A stretch of 39,077 nucleotides of DNA from Streptomyces griseus (GTDB lineage Bacteria; Bdellovibrionota; Bdellovibrionia; Bdellovibrionales; Bdellovibrionaceae). The position numbers were made by a program, and so were the translations under genes. Shown piece after piece: positions 16,523 to 24,370 of the stretch (positions within the stretch are counted from its first letter, which is position 1; each line of letters starts with the position of its first letter). Where the stretch lies: NCBI GenBank assembly GCA_943330705.2, contig CALQIT020000020.1, positions 1-39,077 of the forward strand. Reading direction: 5' to 3'. The notes under the pieces were generated by a model, which saw only the letters and a program-made list of their open reading frames with translations, was not told the DNA's origin and did no database searches.

Positions 16523-17179
16523 ATGCGAACTCACGGAAGAGCCTGGTCACCCATTCGAACCGCAGTCAGTCTGATATTTTTCTGGACCTCGGTCGGGTTA
16601 TGCGCGGATGGCTTTGAAGAAGTCACCTACGAGGACCTTCTCACTCAGCTCAGTCAAAAAAAATCGCTGATTCAGTCCAACAATAACAGTCCCTTTGATA
16701 AAATAATGTTTCATGCTGGATTCGGACTAATTACCTCTGCCGCCACCGTGAAAATCGACGGGCGCGAACAAAATAAATACCAAAATGGTTTTCAGATCTC
16801 GCTGGGAGTCGATCTTTTTTCAGACGTATGGGGAGCGGAAGGAGTAATTCGTAATTTTGGAACAAGTTATTCCGGTTCGGAAACTCGTTCTTTGCGTGAA
16901 TTTGATTTAAAAGTTTTATATCGAAATCGACTCAATGCTGAATCAGGACTACGTTACGGGGCAGGACTGGGAACCAGATATTTTAAAATCACGGATGACG
17001 CCAGCGGTTTGGCGATCAACGATGCAACCCCCGTAACAACTTTATTTGGTGGCATGGATACTTATTTAAGTAAATCACTCAGCCTGGGTGTGGAAGTCGG
17101 AGCACGGGCGGCAATGATCACCCGGACGATTGATAAAAACTCAATCGATGTCACGCTTAGATTGGACACTTACTTCTAA
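16523..17179 (+). CDS. Predicted outer-membrane beta-barrel protein
   Basis: 218 residues. The N-terminal signal peptide runs to about CADG. A short helical segment (VTYEDLLTQLSQKKSL) is followed by an eight-strand-like barrel ending LRLDTYF with a terminal Phe. No ribosome-binding sequence is visible before the ATG, and TATAAG sits only two bases upstream, so the exact start is uncertain. The stop overlaps the next start (TAATG). Function unknown; the size resembles OmpA/OmpW-like barrels. Confidence 0.72.
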   Translation: MRTHGRAWSPIRTAVSLIFFWTSVGLCADGFEEVTYEDLLTQLSQKKSLIQSNNNSPFDKIMFHAGFGLITSAATVKIDGREQNKYQNGFQISLGVDLFSDVWGAEGVIRNFGTSYSGSETRSLREFDLKVLYRNRLNAESGLRYGAGLGTRYFKITDDASGLAINDATPVTTLFGGMDTYLSKSLSLGVEVGARAAMITRTIDKNSIDVTLRLDTYF

Positions 17180-17856
17180 TGCTGTTGGCTTGCAGTCTTG
17201 CCGCTATGGTGGTCATTTTTTGGGCGCTATTTGAAAATAAAAAAAGATCCCTTCAGCAACTTGATTTTGAATTGACCCCGAATTGTCTGATGACCCGCCA
17301 TCCGCTGGTTTTTGTCACAGGTAAACGCAGTCTGTTTTACTTTGCAAAGTACTGGAACTGTTTGCCGATGTATCTTGCCGAACATGGTTACGATGTTTTC
17401 ACCTTAACTCTACCTTGGCGCAAAACTCAAAGCCGTACCGCTCAGCTAAAAAACCAGCTCAGTCATTTTTCAAAAGCCGGAGAAAAGTACCATTTGTTCT
17501 TTGATTCCTCGTCACTGCAAGAAATTGTACAAATTCTTAACGCTAAAGAGCTGATTGAATGTATTGCCTCATTAACCTTAGTGTCGACCCATACTGAAGT
17601 ACTTGATCCCCAGGGAGCAAAGCCGTTTGCCATCCCGATCGAGGAAGTTTCGATAACTTGGTCAAGACCAGCCCCACTTACTTGGCGACTGCACAGTTTT
17701 ATAATTGGCCAGCAGAACCATCCGGCAGCATTGGGTCTTCTGACTCAAACACCAACTCATGGGCAGAAACAGCTACAGGTTTTTCCTTCCCTATTGGACC
17801 GCGCTCATCTTCTTGCCGAGCGAGACCTGACAAAAAACTCTTGCTCATCTCTATAG
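17179..17856 (+). CDS. Alpha/beta-hydrolase-like membrane-anchored protein
   Basis: 225 residues. An N-terminal signal anchor (LLACSLAAMVVIFWAL) precedes a segment resembling a lipase-type alpha/beta fold: PLVFVTGKRSLFYFAKYW then YLAEHGYDVFTLTLPWR. The expected nucleophile elbow GxSxG is absent; the equivalent place reads FFDSSSLQ. It may be a non-catalytic or degenerated hydrolase. It starts within the stop codon of the barrel gene, so it is co-translated. Confidence 0.6.
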   Translation: MLLACSLAAMVVIFWALFENKKRSLQQLDFELTPNCLMTRHPLVFVTGKRSLFYFAKYWNCLPMYLAEHGYDVFTLTLPWRKTQSRTAQLKNQLSHFSKAGEKYHLFFDSSSLQEIVQILNAKELIECIASLTLVSTHTEVLDPQGAKPFAIPIEEVSITWSRPAPLTWRLHSFIIGQQNHPAALGLLTQTPTHGQKQLQVFPSLLDRAHLLAERDLTKNSCSSL

Positions 17857-17875
17857 ACTCTGATGCCATAGCCCT

Positions 17876-18475
17876 ATGACTATTGACAAAGCCTATCTTC
17901 AACGCGAATGTTTGGAAGCCAAAGACCTGGTTGTTCGATTTTTCAAAAATCCGATTCACGAAATTCGCAATCTTCCGGATTGGAGTTGGCCAAAAATTCT
18001 GATATTTCTGGCTGTTTTTAGTGCCATTTGCGGTGGCCTGGCAGGAGTGGTCGAACGAAAGGTCCTGACCATTATTAGCGGATTGCTGTTTAATCCTTTT
18101 GTTACCCTATCATTGGCTGGCGCTTCGACTCTTTTTTTTGGAATATTCTTTAAAATTTTTTCGAATCGAGATCTGGCCTGGCGAAAACTTTTTACTCTGG
18201 TTGTCTTTTCAAATCTGCCTAATTTTGTTTTTTCAGTTGGCGCCAGCTATATTCCCCCGATCATCCCACTGGGCCTTGCTTGCACGGCCTTTCTCTTGAT
18301 CAAAGGTTTAATTGAAAATTTCAATCTGGAGCGAAAGCTGGTCACGCGCCTGATTGCTGGTCTTTATATTGTTTTTTTTCTAAGCTGGGTTATCAAAGAA
18401 ATACGGTCGGACAAATTCCCTAAAACCTTTGAAGACGACAATCGATCGGCACCAGAAGTCCACCTGGGAAAATAA
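17876..18475 (+). CDS. Yip1-family membrane protein
   Basis: 199 residues with five predicted helices. The N-terminal amphipathic part (FFKNPIHEIRNLPDW) and the long membrane region match the YIP1 domain (PF04893-like) seen in many bacteria without assigned function. It is the last gene of the rightward run, ending one base from the convergent dut stop. Confidence 0.75.
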   Translation: MTIDKAYLQRECLEAKDLVVRFFKNPIHEIRNLPDWSWPKILIFLAVFSAICGGLAGVVERKVLTIISGLLFNPFVTLSLAGASTLFFGIFFKIFSNRDLAWRKLFTLVVFSNLPNFVFSVGASYIPPIIPLGLACTAFLLIKGLIENFNLERKLVTRLIAGLYIVFFLSWVIKEIRSDKFPKTFEDDNRSAPEVHLGK

Positions 18476-18476
18476 C

Positions 18477-18926
18477 TTAACTGACTCCGGTCGAGCCAAA
18501 GCCACCCGTGCCGCGTTCTGTTTCAGAAAGCTCGCGACTCAATTCAAATTCCGCTTGAATCACCGGCGCTAGAACAAGCTGGGCAATGCGGTCTTGATCT
18601 TGAATTTCAATTGGCACTTGCCCCAGGTTAATGACAATAATTTTTACCTCACCCCGATAGTCTGCATCAATAGTCCCGGGAGTATTTAATAAGGTAAGAC
18701 CCTGCTTGATCGCCAAACCACTGCGGGGGCGAGCTTGAATTTCAAATCCCTGGGGAATTTCAAAACTTAAAGCGGTTGGAATCAAAATTCTTTCGTTTGG
18801 TTTTAGCACCAAGGTAGTTACTAACTGGGCTCGCACATCAAAGCCACTGGCCAAATTCGACTGATACTGTGGCAGTTGACCTTTAAAATGGGACAAGGTC
18901 TTAATTTTTAAACGAACTTTTTCCAT
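18477..18926 (-). CDS. dut: dUTP pyrophosphatase
   Basis: 149 residues from the ATG at 18926, which has AGGAA at good spacing; the frame extends further into the M16 gene but that is not needed. Five trimeric dUTPase motifs are present: SGFDVRA (27-33), RPRSGLA (66-72), NTPGTIDADYRGE (81-93), DRIAQLV, and the C-terminal RGTGGFGSTG (138-147) that closes over dUTP. It removes dUTP to keep uracil out of DNA. It follows the M16 protease, and pnp lies one gene further upstream. Confidence 0.97.
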   Translation of the reverse strand: MEKVRLKIKTLSHFKGQLPQYQSNLASGFDVRAQLVTTLVLKPNERILIPTALSFEIPQGFEIQARPRSGLAIKQGLTLLNTPGTIDADYRGEVKIIVINLGQVPIEIQDQDRIAQLVLAPVIQAEFELSRELSETERGTGGFGSTGVS

Positions 18927-18933
18927 AAAATTC

Positions 18934-20205
18934 CTATTTCTTAAAATCGATTTCTTTAAACCAATCGGACAATTCATTGGCGCCAGCGCCCATCAAAACT
19001 GCCCCGACATTTTCTAGATCCAAGTAGCGACGCAAATATTCATTCACCGATTTGACAGTCACCTTGTTAATTTCTTCAATAATATTTTCAACAGGCTTAT
19101 ACTTTCCAAACACCAACTCATTGATCGCGATGGACTGCATTCGGTTGTCAATATCATCAGCCCCTAGCAGAACCGAACCCGTCACTTGTGTCTTAAACAG
19201 ATCCAGCTCCGCCTGGCTGATTCCACTTTTTACAACACGCCTTAATTCAGAAGAAATGCATTTTACAACCTGCTTCATGTTTTTAGGCTCGCAGGCTGCA
19301 TAAATCGAAAGTAAACCAAAATTTAAAAAAGTGCTAAGGCCACTGTGAATCGTATAAACTAGGCCGCGTTTTTCTCGAATTTTTTGGTAAAGCTTGGAGG
19401 TCATTCCGCCACCCAAAAGGGTGTTAACAATAAAGGCTTCAAAGCGAAGCTTATCTTTAAAACTAGTGCAGGGAAAGCCAATCAGTAAATGGGTCTGCTC
19501 TCCTGGCTTTTCAATCACTTCGCGAAAAGGTCGATGCCTTGGTTTTCGCGAAGCGGAACCAACCCTGCGCTTAATTTTGCCACCCAAGAATTTCTGCACG
19601 GCCTCAACCAATTCTTGGTGGTCCACATTACCCGTGCAACTGACAATAATATTATTTCCAATGTAACGCTCGCGATAGTACTGAAGCACCTGGCTTTGCT
19701 TTAGCTTGGCGATACTTTTCAAATTTCCAAGAATCGGACGACCCAGCGGATGCCGGCCCAGTGCTCGATCAAAATATACGTCAAAGATGAGGTCTTCTAA
19801 CTCGTCCTCGGACATCGCAATCTCTTGCAGAACGACTGACTTTTCTAAGCGAAAATCATCCCTTTTTAAAGCCATATTGCTGGCTAGGTCCGAGAGAACG
19901 TCTAAACCCTTGTACCAATGATCCTTCAAAACATAGGCGTGATAGCAAGTGTATTCGCGCGTCGTAAAGGCGTTAAGTTCGCCACCCAAGGCTTCAAGGC
20001 TTTTTGCAATCTGAAAGGCAGAACGAGTCTTCGTGCCCTTAAAAACCATATGTTCAAGAAAGTGACTAATCCCAGCAACTTTTGGATCTTCATCACGAGT
20101 TCCGGTTAAAACCCAAACGCCAAGAGCCGCAGCATGTGAATGAGGGTGGTTTTCACTGACCACTCGAATTCCATTAGTCAGCTCGGTCTTTTTAAACCTA
20201 ATCAC
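18934..20205 (-). CDS. M16-family zinc metalloprotease
   Basis: 423 residues. The inverted zinc motif HFLEH is at 48-52 and its third ligand Glu128 lies exactly 76 residues on (VVLQEIA), the classic HxxEH(x76)E spacing. The second half is the inactive homologous lobe with GGGMTSKLYQKIREKRGLVY. This is the mitochondrial processing peptidase-like type found next to pnp in many bacteria. No signal peptide is visible, so it is predicted cytoplasmic. Confidence 0.95.
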   Translation of the reverse strand: MIRFKKTELTNGIRVVSENHPHSHAAALGVWVLTGTRDEDPKVAGISHFLEHMVFKGTKTRSAFQIAKSLEALGGELNAFTTREYTCYHAYVLKDHWYKGLDVLSDLASNMALKRDDFRLEKSVVLQEIAMSEDELEDLIFDVYFDRALGRHPLGRPILGNLKSIAKLKQSQVLQYYRERYIGNNIIVSCTGNVDHQELVEAVQKFLGGKIKRRVGSASRKPRHRPFREVIEKPGEQTHLLIGFPCTSFKDKLRFEAFIVNTLLGGGMTSKLYQKIREKRGLVYTIHSGLSTFLNFGLLSIYAACEPKNMKQVVKCISSELRRVVKSGISQAELDLFKTQVTGSVLLGADDIDNRMQSIAINELVFGKYKPVENIIEEINKVTVKSVNEYLRRYLDLENVGAVLMGAGANELSDWFKEIDFKK

Positions 20206-20227
20206 GTTGGGCTGGGCTTTCCTTTAA

Positions 20228-20261
20228 TTAAGTCCCCAACCTACTGTTGGTCGGGACTTAA
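20228..20261 (-). other. Stem-loop over the pnp stop codon
   Basis: TTAAGTCC pairs with GGACTTAA, and inside it CCAAC pairs with GTTGG, with a three-base bulge. The pnp stop codon lies in the loop region. There is no following T-tract, so it is more likely an RNA processing or stability element between pnp and the protease gene than a terminator. Confidence 0.5.
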
Positions 20262-22346
20262 AAGTGCTTTGCGAGAAAGCTTGATCCGACCAGCACGGTC
20301 GACATCCAAAACTTTCACGTCAATTTTGTCACCCTCTTTAAGAACATCCGTTACCGCACGGATACGCTCATGTGACACTTCAGAGATATGCAGTAACCCC
20401 TGAGTTCCCCCAAGGATTTCAACAAAGGCACCAAAATCTGTGATCTTAACAACACGACCGGCATAGGTTTTTCCAACTTCTGCTTCGGCAATGATATCGT
20501 TGATCATCTGAATCGCTCGTTTTGCAGCTTCTGGATCGGAAGATGCAACGTGAATGCGACCATCGTCTTCAATCTCAATTTTCACTCCAGTGGCCTCGGT
20601 AATTCCGCGGATTACTTTACCACCGGCGCCAATCACTTCGCGAATTTTTTCAGGATTGATTTTGATAGTTTCAATTCGCGGAGCAAATTCAGAAATCTGG
20701 CCACGCGGAGTTTTGATAACCTTTTCCATTTCGCTTAAAATGAACGCGCGACCCTCACGAGCCTGATTCAAAGCAGTTTCCATTACAGCAAAACTCACGG
20801 AATCAATCTTGATATCCATTTGCACTGCGGTAATACCCTGACCCGTTCCCGCAACCTTAAAGTCCATATCGCCCAAATGATCTTCGTCACCCAAGATATC
20901 GCTAAGGACCGCAACCCGGTCGCCTTCTTTAATAAGTCCCATTGCAATTCCAGCGACGTTGCCTTTGATCGGAACACCGGCATCAAGAAGCGCTGTGGTT
21001 CCAGAGCAAACAGTTCCCATTGAAGAAGAACCATTGCTTTCTAAAACTTCAGAGACCACACGAATAGTGTAGGGAAATTTGTCAAAGTCAGGAAGAACAG
21101 CTTTCAGTGCGCGCTCAGCCAAATTTCCGTGACCAATTTCCCGACGACCTTGCCCACCAAAACGACCGACCTCGCCCACTGAGAACGGAGGAAAGTTGTA
21201 ATGAAGCATAAATTTGCGTTTTTGAGTTCCATGCAATGAATCAATAAATTGCTCGTCATCACCAGTGCCCAATGTCACGGTTCCCAAAACTTGGGTTTCA
21301 CCACGGGTAAACAACCCAGAGCCATGGGCGCGAGGCAATAGGGCGACCTCATTTGAAATAGGGCGAACAGTTTTTAAATCCCGTCCGTCAATACGAATAC
21401 CACGATCTAAAATCATCGATCGTGCAACTTTATATTTCAAATCTTCAATCACTGCAGTCAGTTCTTTTTCACGCTTCGACAGCACATCTTTTTCTGTAAT
21501 ATTTGAAAGTAAAGCAAGCTTAGCATCTGCTTTTGCCGCATCACTTGCAGCATAACGCTCAACTTTTTCACGGATATTTAGTGCCTTTTCAATGCGTGGC
21601 TTAAGGAAATCTTCTGCCGCGCGACGGAACTCAACATCACCCTTTGGCGCAGTCCAAGGACGTTTCGCTTTCGAACCCGACTTTTCACGCAATTCGTCCT
21701 GAGCATTTAAAAATGGCTGCAAGGAGGCATGGCCAAACTTCAACGCGGCCAACATGTCGGCCTCAGAAACAAATTTAGTTTCGCCTTCAACCATCAAGAT
21801 CCCATGACGGGTTCCTGCCACAATCACATCCAGATCAGAGACCTCAAGCTGAGCAGGCGTCGGATTTAATACCAACTGCCCATCAACACGACCCACCTGA
21901 ATGGCAGCGGTCGGACCAGAAAAAGGGATATCACTAATATGCAATGCTGCAGAGGCGCCAAGGCTTGCTAAAATTGCAACCGGGAAAGAACTATCTGTCG
22001 ACAATACCGTGGCAACAACTTGCGTTTCGTTTCGGAAACCTTCTGGAAAAAGTGGACGAATCGGTCGATCAATCAAACGAGCTGTTAAAACAGCTTCTGT
22101 AGTTGGCTTACCCTCACGCTTAAAGTAGCCACCAGGAATTTTTCCAGATGCATAAAATTTTTCCTGATACTCAACTTGTAACGGAAAAAAATCCACGTCC
22201 TTTGCGTTTTTACTGCAAACAGCAGTAACCAGGACCATATTGTTTCCGCAGCTAACAACAACGGATCCATCCGCTTGTTTTGCCATGCGACCGGTTTCTA
22301 TAGTGATCTGTTTCCCTCCGACAGAGGTGGTCACAGTCGTTTTCAT
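20241..22346 (-). CDS. pnp: Polynucleotide phosphorylase
   Basis: 701 residues. Two RNase PH-like cores are joined by an alpha-helical linker, with FFPLQVEYQEKFYASGKIPGG in core 1 and FSVGEVGRFGGQGRREIGHG in core 2. A KH domain (IREVIGAGGKVIRGI) and an S1 domain (GRVVKITDFGAFVEILGG... GLLHISEVS) close the protein. It degrades RNA 3' to 5' using phosphate. The ribosome-binding sequence AAGGAG is strong. It follows rpsO, separated by an attenuator-like hairpin as in E. coli. Confidence 0.98.
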   Translation of the reverse strand: MKTTVTTSVGGKQITIETGRMAKQADGSVVVSCGNNMVLVTAVCSKNAKDVDFFPLQVEYQEKFYASGKIPGGYFKREGKPTTEAVLTARLIDRPIRPLFPEGFRNETQVVATVLSTDSSFPVAILASLGASAALHISDIPFSGPTAAIQVGRVDGQLVLNPTPAQLEVSDLDVIVAGTRHGILMVEGETKFVSEADMLAALKFGHASLQPFLNAQDELREKSGSKAKRPWTAPKGDVEFRRAAEDFLKPRIEKALNIREKVERYAASDAAKADAKLALLSNITEKDVLSKREKELTAVIEDLKYKVARSMILDRGIRIDGRDLKTVRPISNEVALLPRAHGSGLFTRGETQVLGTVTLGTGDDEQFIDSLHGTQKRKFMLHYNFPPFSVGEVGRFGGQGRREIGHGNLAERALKAVLPDFDKFPYTIRVVSEVLESNGSSSMGTVCSGTTALLDAGVPIKGNVAGIAMGLIKEGDRVAVLSDILGDEDHLGDMDFKVAGTGQGITAVQMDIKIDSVSFAVMETALNQAREGRAFILSEMEKVIKTPRGQISEFAPRIETIKINPEKIREVIGAGGKVIRGITEATGVKIEIEDDGRIHVASSDPEAAKRAIQMINDIIAEAEVGKTYAGRVVKITDFGAFVEILGGTQGLLHISEVSHERIRAVTDVLKEGDKIDVKVLDVDRAGRIKLSRKALLSPDQQ

Positions 22347-22420
22347 TCATTCTCCTTAAGAAGCTTTATCGCCGAAGATACAGTTTTAAAAATTTATTCT
22401 GAAATGCAATTGCTGAAAGA

Positions 22421-22449
22421 AAAAAGAGCCCAAAATGTGAGCTCTTTTT
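22421..22449 (-). terminator. Terminator/attenuator between rpsO and pnp
   Basis: A nine-pair stem AAAAAGAGC with GCTCTTTTT and an 11-base loop ends in a T-run when read leftwards. It lies 14 bases after the rpsO stop and about 75 before pnp. A partial terminator in this spot is a known feature of rpsO-pnp operons. Confidence 0.75.
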
Positions 22450-22462
22450 CTGATCCTTGAAT

Positions 22463-22732
22463 TTACTTACGAAGATCCAGATCTCTGATGACGGACTCAT
22501 ATTTTTTAACATCGGTGCGCTTTAAGTAATCCAAAAGCTTACGCCGTTGATTAACGCATGTAACAAGACCACGTCGGCCGTGATTATCTTTTTTATGGGT
22601 TGCAAAGTGCGGGCTCATTTCATTGATACGTGCCGTAAGAAGCGCAACTTGCACTTCCGGGCTACCGGTGTCCAGCTCAGAGCGACGGAACTTCTTCAAA
22701 ATACCTGCTGTTTGCGCTTTTGTGACTGCCAT
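22463..22732 (-). CDS. rpsO: 30S ribosomal protein S15
   Basis: 89 residues with the S15 signature: [30 protein letters not shown] and [10 protein letters not shown]. It binds the central domain of 16S rRNA. AGGAGG lies at ideal spacing before the ATG. A hairpin just upstream may serve autoregulation. Confidence 0.98.
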   Translation of the reverse strand: MAVTKAQTAGILKKFRRSELDTGSPEVQVALLTARINEMSPHFATHKKDNHGRRGLVTCVNQRRKLLDYLKRTDVKKYESVIRDLDLRK

Positions 22733-22749
22733 TAAAGCCTCCTAAAAAT

Positions 22750-22766
22750 GACTCTGTTTTAGAGTC
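22750..22766 (-). promoter_or_regulatory. Leader hairpin upstream of the rpsO ribosome-binding site
   Basis: GACTCT and AGAGTC form a six-pair stem with a five-base loop about ten bases before the AGGAGG. S15 represses its own mRNA through leader structures in several bacteria, so this is a candidate operator element. No match to a published leader could be tested. Confidence 0.45.
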
Positions 22767-22865
22767 GGTTTGGGGATTAAGAATCGCTTATTTTGCCGAT
22801 CCTTTTGAAAACCCAAATCCGCGTCATGGCTGTCGCTGGTTTCGGTTTTCGATCCCAATTGATCC

Positions 22866-22960
22866 TAAGTTATTCAATAACTTAAGTAAGTACTCACTCG
22901 CTAACTAACTCACTGGCTTGCTCACTTACTCACTTACTCACTTGCTCGCTAGCTTAAGTG
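22866..22960. repeat. Palindrome plus degenerate ACTC/ACTT tandem repeats
   Basis: TAAGTTATT-c-AATAACTTA (22866-22884) is a perfect 19-base palindrome. It is followed by about 75 bases built from degenerate four-base-period units (CTCACTTA, CTCACTCG, CTAACTAA, CTTGCTCG). It fills the middle of the 258-base gap between truB and rpsO, ending near a T-run at 22965-22971. No reading frame of note. Confidence 0.7.
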
Positions 22961-22990
22961 CCTTTTTTTACATGGATTTTGCCCGTTGGG

Positions 22991-23917
22991 TCAATAACGA
23001 AATCCACGCCGAATAACGAATCCACGGCCAGCTTCCAGACCCACCAAGGCTAACAGTTTTCCGGTCTGCAATGAAAGAATTCGAACCCCTTCATCGACAT
23101 TGGGCCTAAATGTTGAAATTAACTGATTTTTAAGTCCATTGGAGATCGTCCCATTTAGCATTAAAGATTCATCCATGCCCTTTATCCGAATGAATCGATA
23201 CTGTTCAAGGACATGCTCTACGGGAATCAGACCCTTAAGCTCCAGGCCTGAACTTTGGCTCTCGGCGACCCGTTCAGTTAGCTCCTCAGTTGTTACGGCT
23301 TGAGAAAGCTTATAGGGCAGCGATTCTGTTCGTATCAAGGAACTCATTGCGGCCCCGCAGCCCAACTTTTGCCCCAAAAGATGAACCCACGACCTGACGT
23401 AAGACCCCTTTGAGCAACGTAAATTTACATCGATCCAATCTGGGCCTTGCGCTGTGACCTCTAAATCAAAGAATTTCATTAATTTCATTGGCACAATCAC
23501 ATCTTGATCTTTGCGGGCATATTCATGCAGTCGCTGCCCCTGAACCTTAACCGCTGAGTAGATTGGAACCGGCAGTGAAAGCTCGCCTTGTAAAGCCAAG
23601 GCCGCCTCGCGAGCTGAAGACTCTGAAGAAAGGACAGGTTTAGTTTCTAGAGTTGCTCCGCTGGTATCTAAGGTATCGGTAACAATGCCAAGTTGGGCTC
23701 GCAGGCTGTAGGCCTTTTCCCGCTCAAGAACGTAATGACTTAACTTAGTGGCCTCGCCGATCAACAGCACCATCAAGCCTCTGGCCATTGGATCGAGAGT
23801 CCCAGCATGGCCAACTTCCCTTGTGGACAAAGCCCGACGGACCTTTGCAACAACATCGTGAGAGGTCATTCCCGCAGATTTATTAATGAGCAGGACTCCG
23901 TGGTATTTTCTTTCCAT
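22991..23917 (-). CDS. truB: tRNA pseudouridine-55 synthase
   Basis: 308 residues. The catalytic motif GHAGTLDPMARGLM places the nucleophile at Asp42, and YSAVKVQGQRLHEYAR and RCSKGSYVRSW follow. A C-terminal PUA-like extension is present (about 250-308). It makes psi-55 in the T-loop of nearly all tRNAs. It starts seven bases after rbfA, in the standard infB-rbfA-truB-rpsO order. Confidence 0.97.
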   Translation of the reverse strand: MERKYHGVLLINKSAGMTSHDVVAKVRRALSTREVGHAGTLDPMARGLMVLLIGEATKLSHYVLEREKAYSLRAQLGIVTDTLDTSGATLETKPVLSSESSAREAALALQGELSLPVPIYSAVKVQGQRLHEYARKDQDVIVPMKLMKFFDLEVTAQGPDWIDVNLRCSKGSYVRSWVHLLGQKLGCGAAMSSLIRTESLPYKLSQAVTTEELTERVAESQSSGLELKGLIPVEHVLEQYRFIRIKGMDESLMLNGTISNGLKNQLISTFRPNVDEGVRILSLQTGKLLALVGLEAGRGFVIRRGFRY

Positions 23918-23923
23918 ATCTAT

Positions 23924-24370
23924 TTAAGACTCGTCGTCGGAGGGAACTTTTGATGGATCAGCTTCCCCCTCTGAACTTGGGACAAGAGTTAAGCGCTGGC
24001 GATCCTGATCCAGCTTTTGCTTGTCCAGATCGTGTAAAATCCGGTCAATCTTTAAAACCTGATCGGTTGTATGATCACGATAGAAAGTTAATTTTGGCAG
24101 AAATCTCATTTGCAGATTTTGACCGATAAAGCGTTGGATTTCGACAGAGCTGTTCTGCAAGAGCTCGACGGTACTATCGATTTGATCCTCGGCACCAAGA
24201 ATGCTGACGTAGACTTTGGCCGTTCGCAAATCACCGGGCATCATGACTCGAGCAACTGTCACCAACCCCGGTAAACGGGTACGAATTCCAGAAATTAAAT
24301 ACTGGGCGACGACCTGTTGAATTTCTTTTTCAACCCGCGCAACCCTGCGCCCATCACCCGTATTCTTCAT
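23924..24370 (-). CDS. rbfA: Ribosome-binding factor A
   Basis: 148 residues with the KH-like RbfA fold: RVEKEIQQVVAQYLI, the central VSILGAEDQ strand, and MRFLPKLTFYRDHT near the end of the domain. An acidic tail of about 30 residues follows. It assists late 30S maturation. The ATG overlaps the infB stop by four bases. Confidence 0.95.
   Translation of the reverse strand: MKNTGDGRRVARVEKEIQQVVAQYLISGIRTRLPGLVTVARVMMPGDLRTAKVYVSILGAEDQIDSTVELLQNSSVEIQRFIGQNLQMRFLPKLTFYRDHTTDQVLKIDRILHDLDKQKLDQDRQRLTLVPSSEGEADPSKVPSDDES

Noticed and set aside
22885-22960. CRISPR-like array
   Set aside because: Units are 4-8 bases, degenerate and without spacers; it is a microsatellite-type tract.
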